From Trebonia sp963767685 (GTDB taxonomy: Bacteria; Actinomycetota; Actinomycetes; Streptosporangiales; Streptosporangiaceae), in contig CAVYEZ010000001.1 in assembly GCA_963767685.1 (NCBI GenBank), positions 744,001 through 808,000 on the forward strand: 64,000 nt of DNA, read 5' to 3'. A model generated the notes under the pieces. It was not told the origin of the DNA and ran no database searches. It worked only from the letters and a program-made list of their open reading frames with translations. This document shows, in pieces, positions 15,646-25,038 of the stretch; positions within the stretch are counted from its first letter, which is position 1, and the number at the start of each line of letters is the position of its first letter. The translations under genes were made by a program, and so were the position numbers.

Positions 15646-18561
15646 ATGCTCGACAGCGAGCGCAACAGCCACGAGACAGACAATAACAACGAGGCCAATG
15701 GCCAGAGCGCGGGAACCGCTCCCGCACCGACGGTGTTCAACGGGCCGGCCGAGTCGCCTGTGACATCCGGCCCGGTGACGCCTAACACGGGGCCCGCGGT
15801 GCCCGCGGCGCTGTTCCAGCCGCCGCAGGTGCTCTTCCAGCCGCCTGCGCCGGTGGCGCCGCCGTCGGCCAGTGACCGGGACTCCGCCGACCGCGAGCCT
15901 GGCGGCAGGACCGAGCCAGACGCCGAGTCCGGACGGACAACCCGCAGGACGCGCGGCCGGGGTCGTAGCTCCCGGGTCCGCGACGCGGCGACGGACGACG
16001 ACCTGTTCAGCGCGGAGAGCGTCGGCGCGGTCGCTGAGGCGGACGAGGCCGACGCGGACCCGACCCTCGCCGCGGCGGTAACGAGCGCCGCGGCCGTGAC
16101 GGGCGCCGACGAGGGGGAGGAGTCCGCCGGCGGCCGCCGCCGGCGGCGCCGCAACCCGCGCGGCCGGGTCCGCGCCGAGGCGCCGGCCGATGACGATGCC
16201 GACGGCCAGGCGGCCGCCGACGACAGCACGGGCGACGACGCCGACGCCGACGCCGACGCCGACGGTGAAGGCGATGCCGGCGATGACGGCGGCGCCTCGG
16301 GCCGCCGTCGCCGTCGCAAGCGGCGCCGCGGCTCGGCGGATACCGACATGCCGTCGCCGGACGACCCGCCGGACACCGTTGTCCACGTCCGCGAGGCGCA
16401 CAACCCGGCCGATGACGTGCGCGCCATCAAGGGTTCCACCCGCCTTGAGGCGAAGAAGCAGCGCAGGCGGGAAGGGCGTGAGTCGGGCCGCCGTCGCCCG
16501 CCGGTGGTCACGGAGTCGGAGTTCCTCGCCCGCCGGGAGTCCGTCGAGCGGACGATGGTGGTCCGTCAGCGGGGCGACCGGACCCAGATCGCCGTCCTCG
16601 AGGACGGCGTCCTCGTCGAGCACTACGTGAACCGGACGACGCACGCCTCCTATGTCGGCAACGTGTACCTGGGCAAGGTACAGAACGTGCTGCCGTCGAT
16701 GGAGGCCGCGTTCGTCGACATCGGCAAGGGCCGCAACGCCGTCCTCTACGCCGGCGAGGTCAACTTCGACGCGAGCGGCCTGGAGGGCCAGCCGAAGCGG
16801 ATCGAGTCCGCGCTCAAGCCGGGCCAGTCCGTGATCGTCCAGGTCACCAAGGACCCGGTGGGCCACAAGGGCGCCCGGCTCACCAGCCAGGTCAGCCTGC
16901 CCGGCCGGTACCTGGTCTACGTGCCCGGCGCGTCGATGACCGGCATCAGCCGCAAGCTCCCCGACACCGAGCGGACCAGGCTCAAGCAAATCCTGAAGAA
17001 GGTGACGCCGGAGAACGCGGGCGTGATCGTGCGCACCGCGGCCGAGGGCGCCGCCGAGGCTGAGCTCGACCGCGACATCACCCGGCTGGCCGCCCAGTGG
17101 GAGAACATCGAGAAGAAGGCGAAGACCGCGACCGCGCCCGCCCTCCTCTACGGTGAGCCTGACCTGACGGTCCGGGTCATCCGCGACGTCTTCAACGAGG
17201 ACTTCAGCCAGCTGATCGTGTCCGGCGAGGACGGCTGGGAGATCATCGACGAGTACGTCAGGTACGTCGCGCCGCACCTCGCCGAACGGATCAGCCGCTG
17301 GGACAGCCCGGACAACGAGTACGCCGGGGATGACGTCTTCGCTTCCTACCGCATCGACGAGCAGCTGGCCAAGGCGCTTGAGCGCAAGGTGTGGCTGCCG
17401 AGCGGCGGCTCGCTGGTCATCGACCGCACCGAGGCGATGACGGTCGTCGACGTTAACACCGGCAAGTTCACCGGCCAGGGCGGGAACCTTGAGGAGACCG
17501 TCACCAGGAACAACCTGGAGGCCGCGGAGGAGATCGTCCGCCAGCTCAGGCTGCGTGACGTCGGCGGCATCGTCGTCATCGACTTCATCGACATGGTGCT
17601 TGAGTCGAACCGCGAGCTGGTCCTGCGGCGGCTGCTCGAGTGCCTGGCCAGGGACAGGACCAAGCATCAGGTCGCCGAGGTGACCTCGCTCGGCCTGGTG
17701 CAGATGACCCGTAAGCGGGTGGGCGCCGGGCTGCTTGAGGCCTTCTCGCAGCAGTGCGAGTGCTGCAACGGCCGCGGCGTGATCATCACGCTCGACATCC
17801 CGGCCGAGCCGGCCCACCGCGCGTCGGCGGGCACCGCCCACCGGCCGGTTCCGGCCCCGCCGAGCCACGCCACCGGCAACGGGAACGGAAAGGGAAACGG
17901 CTCGGGCAACGCCAAGGCGGGGTACGGCAACGGCCGCCGCGGCAACGGCCGCCGTGACGATGACCGCCGCGACGATGACCGGGACGCGAGGGACGTCTAC
18001 CCGGCCAGCGCCGGGCCGCGGGCCGACGCGCCGGACGCCGACGCGCCCCGCTCCGAGGCCGTGGAGGCGGCCGCCGCGCCGCGGGCCGACACCGCCGCCG
18101 GCAACGGGTCGGCCGGTCCCGAGGGCACCGGGAACGAAGGCAACGGCAACCGCCGCCCGCGCCGCAGCACCTCGGCGGGAACCGCCTTCGCGACCGCCGT
18201 CCTGGTCGACGACGCCCCGGCTCTTGTCCCCGTCGTCCCGTCGGCCGACCCGGCGCCGGCCGTCGTCACCCCGGCCGCGACCGGCGACACGGCTACGGAC
18301 CCGTCCGCGCCCCCGGTCCGCCGCACCCGGGCCGGCTCCGCCGTGGCCCGCGTCACGGTCGTAACCGAGCCCACGCCGGAACCGACACCGGCGCCGGCCG
18401 CCGACGCTAGCGACGCGCACCAGCCGACGCGCCACCAGCCGACGCGCCACCAGCGGAGCCCGCCGACGAACCGCGGGCGAGTGACGCGGCACCGGTCACG
18501 GACGCGCCGACGGCGTTGCCTGCCCCCGAGGAGTTCCCCGCGACCGAGGCGGCGGCAATGA
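15646..18561 (+). CDS. rne: Ribonuclease E/G family protein, C-terminal tail frameshifted
   Basis: Endoribonuclease of RNA decay and rRNA maturation, 971 aa as read. About 300 N-terminal residues are low-complexity, acidic and Arg-rich; the S1 domain begins near residue 302 (VLVEHYVNRTTHASYVGNVY). Catalytic Asp residues are in VVDVNTG (602) and VVIDFIDM (646), and the Zn-link Cys residues in CECCNGRG (704-707). The C-terminal region is disordered and Ala/Pro/Glu-rich. Near 18417 a 15-bp repeat unit lacks one C, after which the frame becomes Arg-rich and stops at 18561. The acidic tail continues in another frame and then returns to the first, up to a stop at 19021-19023. The catalytic core is intact. 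Ribosome site GGAGA precedes ATG 15646. Confidence 0.9.
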   Translation: MLDSERNSHETDNNNEANGQSAGTAPAPTVFNGPAESPVTSGPVTPNTGPAVPAALFQPPQVLFQPPAPVAPPSASDRDSADREPGGRTEPDAESGRTTRRTRGRGRSSRVRDAATDDDLFSAESVGAVAEADEADADPTLAAAVTSAAAVTGADEGEESAGGRRRRRRNPRGRVRAEAPADDDADGQAAADDSTGDDADADADADGEGDAGDDGGASGRRRRRKRRRGSADTDMPSPDDPPDTVVHVREAHNPADDVRAIKGSTRLEAKKQRRREGRESGRRRPPVVTESEFLARRESVERTMVVRQRGDRTQIAVLEDGVLVEHYVNRTTHASYVGNVYLGKVQNVLPSMEAAFVDIGKGRNAVLYAGEVNFDASGLEGQPKRIESALKPGQSVIVQVTKDPVGHKGARLTSQVSLPGRYLVYVPGASMTGISRKLPDTERTRLKQILKKVTPENAGVIVRTAAEGAAEAELDRDITRLAAQWENIEKKAKTATAPALLYGEPDLTVRVIRDVFNEDFSQLIVSGEDGWEIIDEYVRYVAPHLAERISRWDSPDNEYAGDDVFASYRIDEQLAKALERKVWLPSGGSLVIDRTEAMTVVDVNTGKFTGQGGNLEETVTRNNLEAAEEIVRQLRLRDVGGIVVIDFIDMVLESNRELVLRRLLECLARDRTKHQVAEVTSLGLVQMTRKRVGAGLLEAFSQQCECCNGRGVIITLDIPAEPAHRASAGTAHRPVPAPPSHATGNGNGKGNGSGNAKAGYGNGRRGNGRRDDDRRDDDRDARDVYPASAGPRADAPDADAPRSEAVEAAAAPRADTAAGNGSAGPEGTGNEGNGNRRPRRSTSAGTAFATAVLVDDAPALVPVVPSADPAPAVVTPAATGDTATDPSAPPVRRTRAGSAVARVTVVTEPTPEPTPAPAADASDAHQPTRHQPTRHQRSPPTNRGRVTRHRSRTRRRRCLPPRSSPRPRRRQ

Positions 18562-19023
18562 CGGCCGATGCGGCGGCCACGACCGAGCCGGCCACCTCCG
18601 AGCAGGTTCCCGCGCACGAGCCCGACTTCCCGGCATCCGCCGACACCGAGCCGGCGATCGTGGCGGCCAGCGTGTTCGATCTGGCCCCGGCCGAGTCGCC
18701 CGCCCCCGTGGAGCCGCCCGCGACCGTGGAGCCGCCCGCGACCGAGCCGGCCTGCCAGCCGAGCAGCCGGCCTGGCCGAGCCGGTCCTGGCCGAGCCCGT
18801 CCTGGCGGAACCCGTCCCGGCCGAGCCGGTCGCGGTTGAAGCCGAGGAAGCGGCCGCGGCCGAGGAAGCCCCGGCCGAGGAAGCCCCGGCCGTGCCGGAA
18901 GGGTTCACCCTGGAGACGAGCGCCTGGCCGCCGCTCCCGTCCGAGGCGCAGGAAGGGCCGGCTGCCGGCGAAGCCCCCGCCGAGCCGCGGGAGCCTGGTT
19001 CAGAAGCGGCAAGCCCCGAGTAG
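18417..19023 (+). pseudogene. Out-of-frame remainder of the RNase E/G acidic tail
   Basis: From about 18419 the third frame encodes APADAPPADAPPAEP and continues Ala/Pro/Glu-rich to about 18760. From there the original frame gives LAEPVLAEPVLAEPVPAEP and ends with a TAG at 19021-19023. This composition matches the tail upstream of 18417, while the annotated frame turns basic. One missing C near 18417 and one extra base near 18752 would restore a single protein of roughly 1125 aa. Either two compensating indels or sequence errors explain it. Confidence 0.7.
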
Positions 19024-19046
19024 TCCCGGGGGTCGTGACGACCGCC

Positions 19047-19105
19047 GTGGAAGGCGGGGGTCCGGGAACGCCATAACGCTCCCGGACCCCCGCCTTCCAC
19101 TTTCT
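19047..19105 (+). terminator. Rho-independent terminator after rne
   Basis: A near-perfect stem: left arm 19047-19067 (GTGGAAGGCGGGGGTCCGGG...), right arm 19080-19100, 21 pairs around a 12-base loop, then TTTCT. It separates rne from rplU, so the ribosomal protein genes probably have their own promoter. Confidence 0.88.
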
Positions 19106-19392
19106 CGCCACGACGAGGACCACACGACGAGGACCGTCAGCGCCACCTGGCCGGCCGGGTACCGCCAGCCCCGGCGCCGTGACGCGGATGGCCGACTCGG
19201 CCCTCAAGACCTGGTATGCTTCCCAGGAGCGATCAACGTGACCGTCACGCCTGCACGGTGTAACGCCGAGGCAAGTGAGGTCGCGGGTCGTCATCATGCA
19301 CGTAAGATGGCATGTCAGGTTCGTGGCGAGCCCGCTATAGGCAACCAAGCCAATGACGGCGGAGCACGCTCTCAGGGAGAGGCAGTTCTCGG
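19106..19392. other. Leader/promoter region of rplU
   Basis: About 290 bases between the terminator and rplU. L21 leaders that control rplU are known in several bacteria; I could not match a named leader motif here. A TATGCT hexamer at 19218-19223 could be a -10 element. No gene seen. Confidence 0.4.
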
Positions 19393-19755
19393 GTGTACGC
19401 GATTGTGCGCTGCGGTGGCAGGCAGGAGAAGGTCGCCCTCGATGACGTGCTCACCGTCGACAAGCTTGCGGACGAGGAGGCCGGGTCGAGCGTCTTGCTC
19501 CCCGCGCTGCTCGTGGTGGACGGCGACACGGTCATCAGCGACCCAGCGGAGCTCAGCGGCTACGAGGTGACCGCCGAGGTGGTCGGTCCGGCCAAGGGTC
19601 CGAAGATCAACATGATCCACTACCGGAACAAGACGGGTTACAAGCGCCGCCAGGGTCACCGGCAGCAGTACACCCAGGTCCGGATCACCGGCATCGAGAA
19701 GCCGGAGAAGGCCAAGGCCGCGAAGGCCAAGGCCGCCAAGGCTGAAGCTGAATAA
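19393..19755 (+). CDS. rplU: 50S ribosomal protein L21
   Basis: 120 aa, beginning MYAIVRCGGRQEKVALDDVLTV, with the conserved VVGPAKGPKINMIHYRNKTGYKRRQGHRQQYTQVRI segment. The C-terminal KAKAAKAKAAKAEAE tail is an actinobacterial-type Lys/Ala extension. GTG start with GGGAGAGG about 10 bases upstream. Followed after 27 bases by rpmA in the usual order. Confidence 0.96.
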   Translation: MYAIVRCGGRQEKVALDDVLTVDKLADEEAGSSVLLPALLVVDGDTVISDPAELSGYEVTAEVVGPAKGPKINMIHYRNKTGYKRRQGHRQQYTQVRITGIEKPEKAKAAKAKAAKAEAE

Positions 19756-19782
19756 GGCGCAAGGACAAGAGGGCAAGCAGAG

Positions 19783-20058
19783 ATGGCACACAAGAAGGGC
19801 GCGTCGTCCAGCCGCAACGGCCGGGACAGCAACGCGCAGCGGCTTGGCGTGAAGCGCTTCGGCGGCCAGAAGGTCAACGCCGGCGAGATCATCGTCCGCC
19901 AGCGCGGCACCCACTTCCACCCCGGTCTCGGTGTCGGCCGCGGTGACGACGACACGCTGTTCGCACTGGTCACGGGGAAGGTCGAGTTCGCTCGCTTCCG
20001 CGGTCGGCGCGCGGTGAACATCGTTCCGCAGCCGGAGCCCGAGAAGGCCTCGGCCTAG
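19783..20058 (+). CDS. rpmA: 50S ribosomal protein L27
   Basis: 91 aa with the invariant MAHKKGASSSRNGRDSNAQRLGVKRFGG N-terminus and GTHFHPGLGVGRGDDDTLFAL. The basic N-terminal tail reaches the peptidyl transferase centre; there is no Firmicutes-type cleaved leader. Co-transcribed with rplU. Confidence 0.97.
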   Translation: MAHKKGASSSRNGRDSNAQRLGVKRFGGQKVNAGEIIVRQRGTHFHPGLGVGRGDDDTLFALVTGKVEFARFRGRRAVNIVPQPEPEKASA

Positions 20059-20081
20059 CGGTCGCAAATAGCAGACGTTCG

Positions 20082-20108
20082 TGGCGGGCCGGGATTCCCG
20101 GCCCGCCA
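20082..20108 (+). terminator. Hairpin between rpmA and obgE
   Basis: TGGCGGGCCGGGA (20082-20094) pairs with TCCCGGCCCGCCA (20096-20108), 13 pairs with almost no loop and no U run. It could act as a weak terminator or processing site that lowers obgE expression relative to the ribosomal proteins. Confidence 0.6.
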
Positions 20109-20170
20109 TCGGCGTTTACGGGGATGGCGCGGGGGCTCCTCCCCGAGGATGACGGTGAAGGGGATAGATC

Positions 20171-21571
20171 ATGGCGGAGTTCGCTGACCACGCCGTACTC
20201 AAGGTGCAGGCTGGCCACGGCGGTCATGGCTGTGCCTCGGTGCACCGGGAGAAATTCAAGCCGCTCGGCGGCCCTGACGGCGGCAACGGCGGCCGTGGCG
20301 GCAGCGTGATCCTTGAGGTGGACGCGTCCACCTCAACGCTGCTCGACTTCCACCGGCGACCGGTCCGCAAGGCGGCCAACGGCCATCAGGGCGAGGGGTC
20401 CAACAGGAACGGCGCCGCCGGCGACGACCAGGTCGTCAAGGTGCCGACGGGGACGGTGGTGCTCGGCAAGGACGGCCAGGTCCTCGCCGACCTGGTCGGC
20501 ACCGGCACGCGGTTCGTCGCGGCGGCGGGCGGCCGGGGCGGCCTCGGCAACGCGGCCCTCGCCTCGCAGAGGCGCAAGGCGCCCGGCTTCGCGCTCAAGG
20601 GCGAGCCGGGGGAGGAGCGCGACCTCACGCTCGAGCTGAAGACCGTCGCGGACATCGGCCTCATCGGCTTCCCCAACGCGGGCAAGTCCTCCCTGATCGC
20701 CGCCATGTCCGCCGCGCGCCCGAAGATCGCGAACTACCCGTTCACCACCCTCATCCCGAACCTCGGCGTCGCGGAGGCCGGCGACGTGCAGTACGTCGTC
20801 GCCGACGTGCCGGGCCTGATCGCCGGCGCGAGCGAGGGCAAGGGGCTCGGCCACAACTTCCTGCGCCACGTCGAGCGCTGCGCGGCGCTCGTTCACGTGC
20901 TCGACTGCGCGACGACCGAACCCGGCCGTGACCCGATCACCGACCTGGACACGATCGAGGCCGAGCTGGCCGCGTACGAGGACCTGGTCGGCACCGCACT
21001 TGTGAACACCGGCATCACGGGCACCAGGCTCAGCGACCGGCCGCGGATCATCGCGCTCAACAAGATCGACGTCCCCGAGGCCCGCGACCTCGCCGACCTG
21101 GTGAAGCCCGAGCTTGAGGCGCGCGGCCTGGCGGTCTACGAGGTCTCCGCCGCGACCACGGAGGGCCTGCGCGAGCTGAAGTTCGCGATGGCCGGGATCG
21201 TCGCCCAGGCCCGCGCCGCGGCCCCCGAGCCGGAGCCGGCCCGCGTGGTGATCCGGCCGCCCGCGGTCAAGGACTCCGGGTTCGAGATCGTCCGCACCGA
21301 CGATGGCGCGTACCTGATCCGGGGCGAGCGGCCGTTCCGGTGGGTCAACCAGACGGACTTCACCAACGACGAGGCGGTCGGCTACCTCGCGGACCGGCTG
21401 GCCCGCCTCGGCGTCGAGGAGGCCCTGGCCAAGGCGGGCGCCGAGGCCGGCGACACGGTGCTGATCGGCGACTTCGACGACGCGGTCGTCTTCGACTGGG
21501 CCCCGGAGCTGCCGGCGGGCGGCGGCCACGCGGCCGGCCCGCGCGGCTCGGACTGGCGTCTGGAAAGATGA
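20171..21571 (+). CDS. obgE: GTPase Obg
   Basis: 466-aa ribosome-associated GTPase. The N-terminal glycine-rich Obg fold has CASVHREKFKPLGGPDGGNGG. The G domain begins near residue 160 with P-loop GFPNAGKSSL and has VADVPGLIAGASEGKGLG, the NKID motif, and a C-terminal OCT domain (about 345-425). It couples ribosome assembly with growth and the stress response. ATG 20171 has AAGGGG upstream. The order rplU-rpmA-obgE-proB is the usual one in actinobacteria. Confidence 0.96.
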   Translation: MAEFADHAVLKVQAGHGGHGCASVHREKFKPLGGPDGGNGGRGGSVILEVDASTSTLLDFHRRPVRKAANGHQGEGSNRNGAAGDDQVVKVPTGTVVLGKDGQVLADLVGTGTRFVAAAGGRGGLGNAALASQRRKAPGFALKGEPGEERDLTLELKTVADIGLIGFPNAGKSSLIAAMSAARPKIANYPFTTLIPNLGVAEAGDVQYVVADVPGLIAGASEGKGLGHNFLRHVERCAALVHVLDCATTEPGRDPITDLDTIEAELAAYEDLVGTALVNTGITGTRLSDRPRIIALNKIDVPEARDLADLVKPELEARGLAVYEVSAATTEGLRELKFAMAGIVAQARAAAPEPEPARVVIRPPAVKDSGFEIVRTDDGAYLIRGERPFRWVNQTDFTNDEAVGYLADRLARLGVEEALAKAGAEAGDTVLIGDFDDAVVFDWAPELPAGGGHAAGPRGSDWRLER

Positions 21572-21575
21572 GGCC

Positions 21576-22712
21576 GTGCATGACCCTGCCGGCCACCGCG
21601 CTGCCCGCCCTGACATAGCAGGATCGCCAAGGACCGTCGTCAAGATCGGCTCGTCGTCGCTGACCACGAGGAACGGCGCGATCGACGACGCCCGCATCGC
21701 GGCGCTGACCGGCGCGATCGCCGCCCGGGCGCACGCCGGCCACCAGGTGCTGCTGGTCACTTCCGGCGCGATCGCCACGGGCCTGGCCCCGCTCGGCTTG
21801 GCGAAGCGCCCGCGCGACCTGGCTACCCAGCAGGCGGCCGCGAGCGTCGGCCAGGGCCTGCTCATCGCCCGCTACACGGAGGCGTTCCGGGTGCACGGCC
21901 TCGGCGTCGGCCAGGTGCTGCTGACCGCGGACGACCTGATGCGCCGCGGCCACTACCGCAACGCCCACCGGACCCTCGACCGCCTGCTCGAGCTCGGGGT
22001 CGTCCCCATCATCAACGAGAACGACACGGTGGCCACCGACGAGATCCGCTTCGGCGACAACGACCGGCTGGCCGCCCTCGTCGCCCACGTGAGCCGGGCC
22101 AACGCCCTCATCCTGCTTTCCGACGTGGACGGCCTGTACGACGGCGACCCGAGAAGGGGCGGCGCGAGGAAGCTCGAGGTGGTCGCCTGCCCGCGCGACC
22201 TGGATCACGTCAAGGCGGGCAAGGCCGGCGCGAGCGGCCTTGGCCGGGGCGGCATGTCCACGAAGGTCGACTCGGCGCTGATCGCCACCTCCGCCGGCAT
22301 TCCCACGGTCGTGACCTCGGCGGCGCACGCGGCCGCGGCCATCGCCGGGGAGCAGACGGGAACCTACTTCGCCCCCACCGGCCAGCGGCAGCGCACCCGG
22401 CTCCTCTGGCTGGCCCACGCGGCGGTGGCCAGGGGCGCGCTGAAGCTGGACCAGGGAGCGGTCGAGGCTGTCATCGGTCGCCGCGCCAGCCTGCTCCCGG
22501 CCGGCATCACCGGCGTCGAGGGCACCTTCGAGGCGGGCGACCCGATCGACCTGACGGACGAGGCGGGCGTCCCGGTGGCCAGGGGGCTGGTCAACTACGA
22601 CGCCAAGGAACTGCCCGCGCTGATGGGCCGCTCCACGCGCTGGCTGTCGTCCAAGCTCGGCCCGGAGTACGAGCGCGAGGTCGTGCACCGCGACGACCTG
22701 GTCATCCTCTAG
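21576..22712 (+). CDS. proB: Glutamate 5-kinase
   Basis: 378 aa; phosphorylates glutamate in the first step of proline synthesis. The amino acid kinase domain shows VVKIGSSSLT, VTSGAIATG, INENDTVATDEIRFGDND, and ALILLSDVDGLYDGDP; a C-terminal PUA domain follows from about residue 280. GTG start 5 bases after the obgE stop with GAGG in the overlap. The expected partner proA is not next to it here. Confidence 0.95.
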   Translation: MHDPAGHRAARPDIAGSPRTVVKIGSSSLTTRNGAIDDARIAALTGAIAARAHAGHQVLLVTSGAIATGLAPLGLAKRPRDLATQQAAASVGQGLLIARYTEAFRVHGLGVGQVLLTADDLMRRGHYRNAHRTLDRLLELGVVPIINENDTVATDEIRFGDNDRLAALVAHVSRANALILLSDVDGLYDGDPRRGGARKLEVVACPRDLDHVKAGKAGASGLGRGGMSTKVDSALIATSAGIPTVVTSAAHAAAAIAGEQTGTYFAPTGQRQRTRLLWLAHAAVARGALKLDQGAVEAVIGRRASLLPAGITGVEGTFEAGDPIDLTDEAGVPVARGLVNYDAKELPALMGRSTRWLSSKLGPEYEREVVHRDDLVIL

Positions 22713-22796
22713 CCGCGAGCCCGGGTAGCCGCGAGCCCGGGCACTTTAGTGCACGGCCGGCTTACTCAAGCAATGACGCCAGGGCGGAAAACGCGA

Positions 22797-22831
22797 GAGC
22801 GGGGCGCCGGGAGTATCCCGGCGCCCCGCTC
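22797..22831. terminator. Bidirectional hairpin between proB and the M48 protease
   Basis: A perfect 16-bp stem (GAGCGGGGCGCCGGGA at 22797-22812, complement at 22816-22831) with a 3-base loop, located between two convergent genes. It has no T run in either direction. Confidence 0.75.
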
Positions 22832-22844
22832 CGACGCTGAACGG

Positions 22845-23891
22845 TTAGTTGTTGTCGTTCGAGTCCGGGCCCGAGCCGGACCCGCGGTTGCCGCCGAGCC
22901 GGTCGAACAGCCCGGAAGCCGCGCGCACCCCGGTCTCCGCGACGCCGCGGAAGATCCCGGCGAGCGGGTCCTCGGACCGGTTCCAGCCGTCACGGTAGGA
23001 GTTGGCCGCGTCACGCATGGAGTCGGTGAACTTCGCGTCCCGGTCGGTGTCCCGCCGCGGGTAGTCGCCGGCCAGGATCGCCTCGTACGAGCCGTCGGTG
23101 GCCCAGCGGTCGAGCTCGGCGAACCGGACGACGGCGAAGGGGTGCGTGTTCCCCTGCAGCTGGAGCAGCTTCAGGATCGAGTCGCGCAGGTCGGGCACCG
23201 CGTCGTACTCGTGCGCCTGCTCGCGGAACGCGTCCGGGTTCAGCTCGGACAGGTACGGCCCGCCGGCGAGCTTCATCAGCGCGCGCCGCGCCGCGTCCAC
23301 GTCCTGCCCGGCCAGCAGCCCCGCCCGGTCGCAGGAAAGCTCGGACTTGCGGAACCACTCCTCAAGCCCCCAGATGATGGCCCGCAGCCCGAGGTACCCG
23401 ATCGGCATCCAGGCGATGCGGGCGGCGAGCTGGATGAGGATGAGCATCATCGTCCGGTAGACGGCGTGCCCGGACAGGATGTGCCCGAGCTCGTGGCCGA
23501 TGACCCAGCGGAGCTCCTCCTCGTCGTGCAGGTTCACGAGGCCGGTCGTGATCACGACGAACGGCCGGTCACGGCCGATCGCCATCGCGTTGACGATCGG
23601 CGACTGAATGACGAAGCAGTCGGGGACGTCGGGCAGGTCGAGGATGTAGGCGCCGTCCCGCACGAGCGCGTTGATGTGCGGGAACTGGCGCTCGGAGACC
23701 TTGACCGCGCCGGCCAGGAAGGTCAGCCGCAAGGCACGTTCGTTGATGAGGCCGAATAGCTTGCTCAGCAGCACGTCGAAGCCGCTCAGCTTGCGCAGCG
23801 CGACAAGTGCCGAGCGGTCGGCCGGGTGCTCGTAGGCGCGGGACGAGATGCCGGTGAGCCGGACACGGGCCCGATCGGGAACTGAAGTCAT
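22845..23891 (-). CDS. M48-family metallopeptidase (HtpX/Ste24-like)
   Basis: 348-aa zinc protease. HELGH in VIGHELGHILSGH (His 133, Glu 134, His 137) and a downstream ELSCDRAG supplying the third ligand. A hydrophobic stretch after the motif (MMLILIQLAARIAWMPIGYLGL) suggests membrane association, as for HtpX. The C-terminus is Gly/Ser/Asp-rich (GSGSGPDSNDNN). Start chosen at ATG 23891 (MTSVPDRARVRLTGIS); the longer frame to 23969 contains the promoter, with TATACT on this strand at 23951-23956. Likely membrane protein quality control. Confidence 0.85.
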   Translation of the reverse strand: MTSVPDRARVRLTGISSRAYEHPADRSALVALRKLSGFDVLLSKLFGLINERALRLTFLAGAVKVSERQFPHINALVRDGAYILDLPDVPDCFVIQSPIVNAMAIGRDRPFVVITTGLVNLHDEEELRWVIGHELGHILSGHAVYRTMMLILIQLAARIAWMPIGYLGLRAIIWGLEEWFRKSELSCDRAGLLAGQDVDAARRALMKLAGGPYLSELNPDAFREQAHEYDAVPDLRDSILKLLQLQGNTHPFAVVRFAELDRWATDGSYEAILAGDYPRRDTDRDAKFTDSMRDAANSYRDGWNRSEDPLAGIFRGVAETGVRAASGLFDRLGGNRGSGSGPDSNDNN

Positions 23892-24098
23892 ATCTCGAAT
23901 GGTAGCCCCACCGCGACAGTGCCGCATCATCCTGGAGGGGTATCCGCGGAAGTATAGGCCTAGCCCCACTAGCGCGGTAGGCGTACCCCCAGGGGTGGCC
24001 AGGGCAACTTACGAGGCCCTGACTAGACCGGCCCAGGAACAATTCACCGCTCAAGGTCCCTATAGCATCTCAAGACCATGCGGTGAAGGAGACGGCAG

Positions 24099-24704
24099 TT
24101 GATCAACGGGCGCAGGCGGGTCGGCGTGATGGGCGGTACCTTCGACCCGATCCACCACGGCCACCTCGTGGCCGGGAGCGAGGTGGCGCACATCTTCGGC
24201 CTCGACCAGGTCATCTTCGTGCCCACGGGCCAGCCGTACCAGAAGAACGAGAGGAACGTGTCGAGCGCCGAGGACCGCTACCTGATGACGGTGATCGCCA
24301 CCGCGTCCAACCCGAGGTTCTCCGTGAGCCGCGTCGACATCGACCGCCCAGGTCCCACGTACACCATTGACACGCTGCGGGAGCTAAAGGAAGCGAACGG
24401 CCCGGACACCGACCTGTACTTCATCACCGGCGCCGACGCTCTCGCGAACATCCTCACCTGGCACGACGTCGACGACCTGTTCAGCCTCGCGCACTTCATC
24501 GGCTGCACGAGGCCAGGTCACCGGCTCACCGGCGCCGGCCTGCCCGACGGCAAGGTCTCCCTGGTGGAAATCCCCGCCCTGGCGATCTCGAGCAGCGAGT
24601 GCCGCCACCGGGTAGCCGCCGGCGAGCCGGTCTGGTACCTGGTGCCCGACGGCGTGGTCCAGTACATAGCCAAGCGCGCGCTGTACGCGCGCACCGCCGG
24701 CTGA
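24099..24704 (+). CDS. nadD: Nicotinate-nucleotide adenylyltransferase
   Basis: 201 aa; adenylates nicotinate mononucleotide in NAD synthesis. The nucleotidyltransferase motif is GGTFDPIHHGHLVAGSEV, and ISSSECRHRVAAG is the ISSTxIR motif. TTG start at 24099, supported by AAGGAGAC seven bases upstream. In most actinomycetes rsfS follows closely; here about 6.4 kb of sugar-uptake genes lie between. Confidence 0.94.
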   Translation: MINGRRRVGVMGGTFDPIHHGHLVAGSEVAHIFGLDQVIFVPTGQPYQKNERNVSSAEDRYLMTVIATASNPRFSVSRVDIDRPGPTYTIDTLRELKEANGPDTDLYFITGADALANILTWHDVDDLFSLAHFIGCTRPGHRLTGAGLPDGKVSLVEIPALAISSSECRHRVAAGEPVWYLVPDGVVQYIAKRALYARTAG

Positions 24705-25038
24705 CTCCTTTAGCCCCTGACTGAAGATCAATCGGATCCCGAACGGCCGCGGATTTCCTCTTCACGCGCCCCATTACCCGGCGGCACCGGGAAACCGGCC
24801 AAGCGGTGCCTGCCCGCCACCCAGCGCCGGGCCGCGGCGCCCGCGGCGTTGCGCCCGCCGGGCGGCAGCCCGCCCCGCCTGTTACGCAAGTGCGCGCAGG
24901 TACCGGCCGTGTCACAGTCGTGTGAAACCTGGCCGGCCCCCCTTGACGAAAATATGTAAGTAGGGTCAACTAACAAAAACCTTCCACTGGGCGACCACTG
25001 TCAGACAGCCCAGCTGATCGCAAAGAGAAGAGACCCCG
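24705..25038. other. Promoter region of the amino-sugar operon
   Basis: 334 bases without a gene. The first two thirds are GC-rich; the last 100 are AT-richer and include TTGACG at 24943-24948 and the short imperfect inverted sequence GTAAGTAGGGTCAACTAAC near 24956-24974, plausible as promoter and repressor site for the downstream operon. No -10 at standard spacing is evident. Confidence 0.4.

Noticed and set aside
15414..15686. A 90-codon frame starting on the DUF2344 stop and overlapping rne
   Set aside because: Overlaps the rne start by 41 bases, has no family resemblance, and contains short repeats (TSRAADTSRAA).
15436..18492. A 1018-codon frame on the minus strand opposite rne
   Set aside because: It mirrors the biased codons of the RNase E/G gene, is Arg/Val/Gly-rich with no motif, and rne on the plus strand has clear catalytic residues.
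22749..23759. A 336-codon plus-strand frame opposite the M48 protease
   Set aside because: Shadow of the protease gene, whose HELGH and ELSCDRAG motifs are on the minus strand.
24943..24966. TTGACG plus TAGGGT as a sigma-70 promoter for the amino-sugar operon
   Set aside because: Spacing is only 12 bases, too short; recorded only as a possible promoter region.
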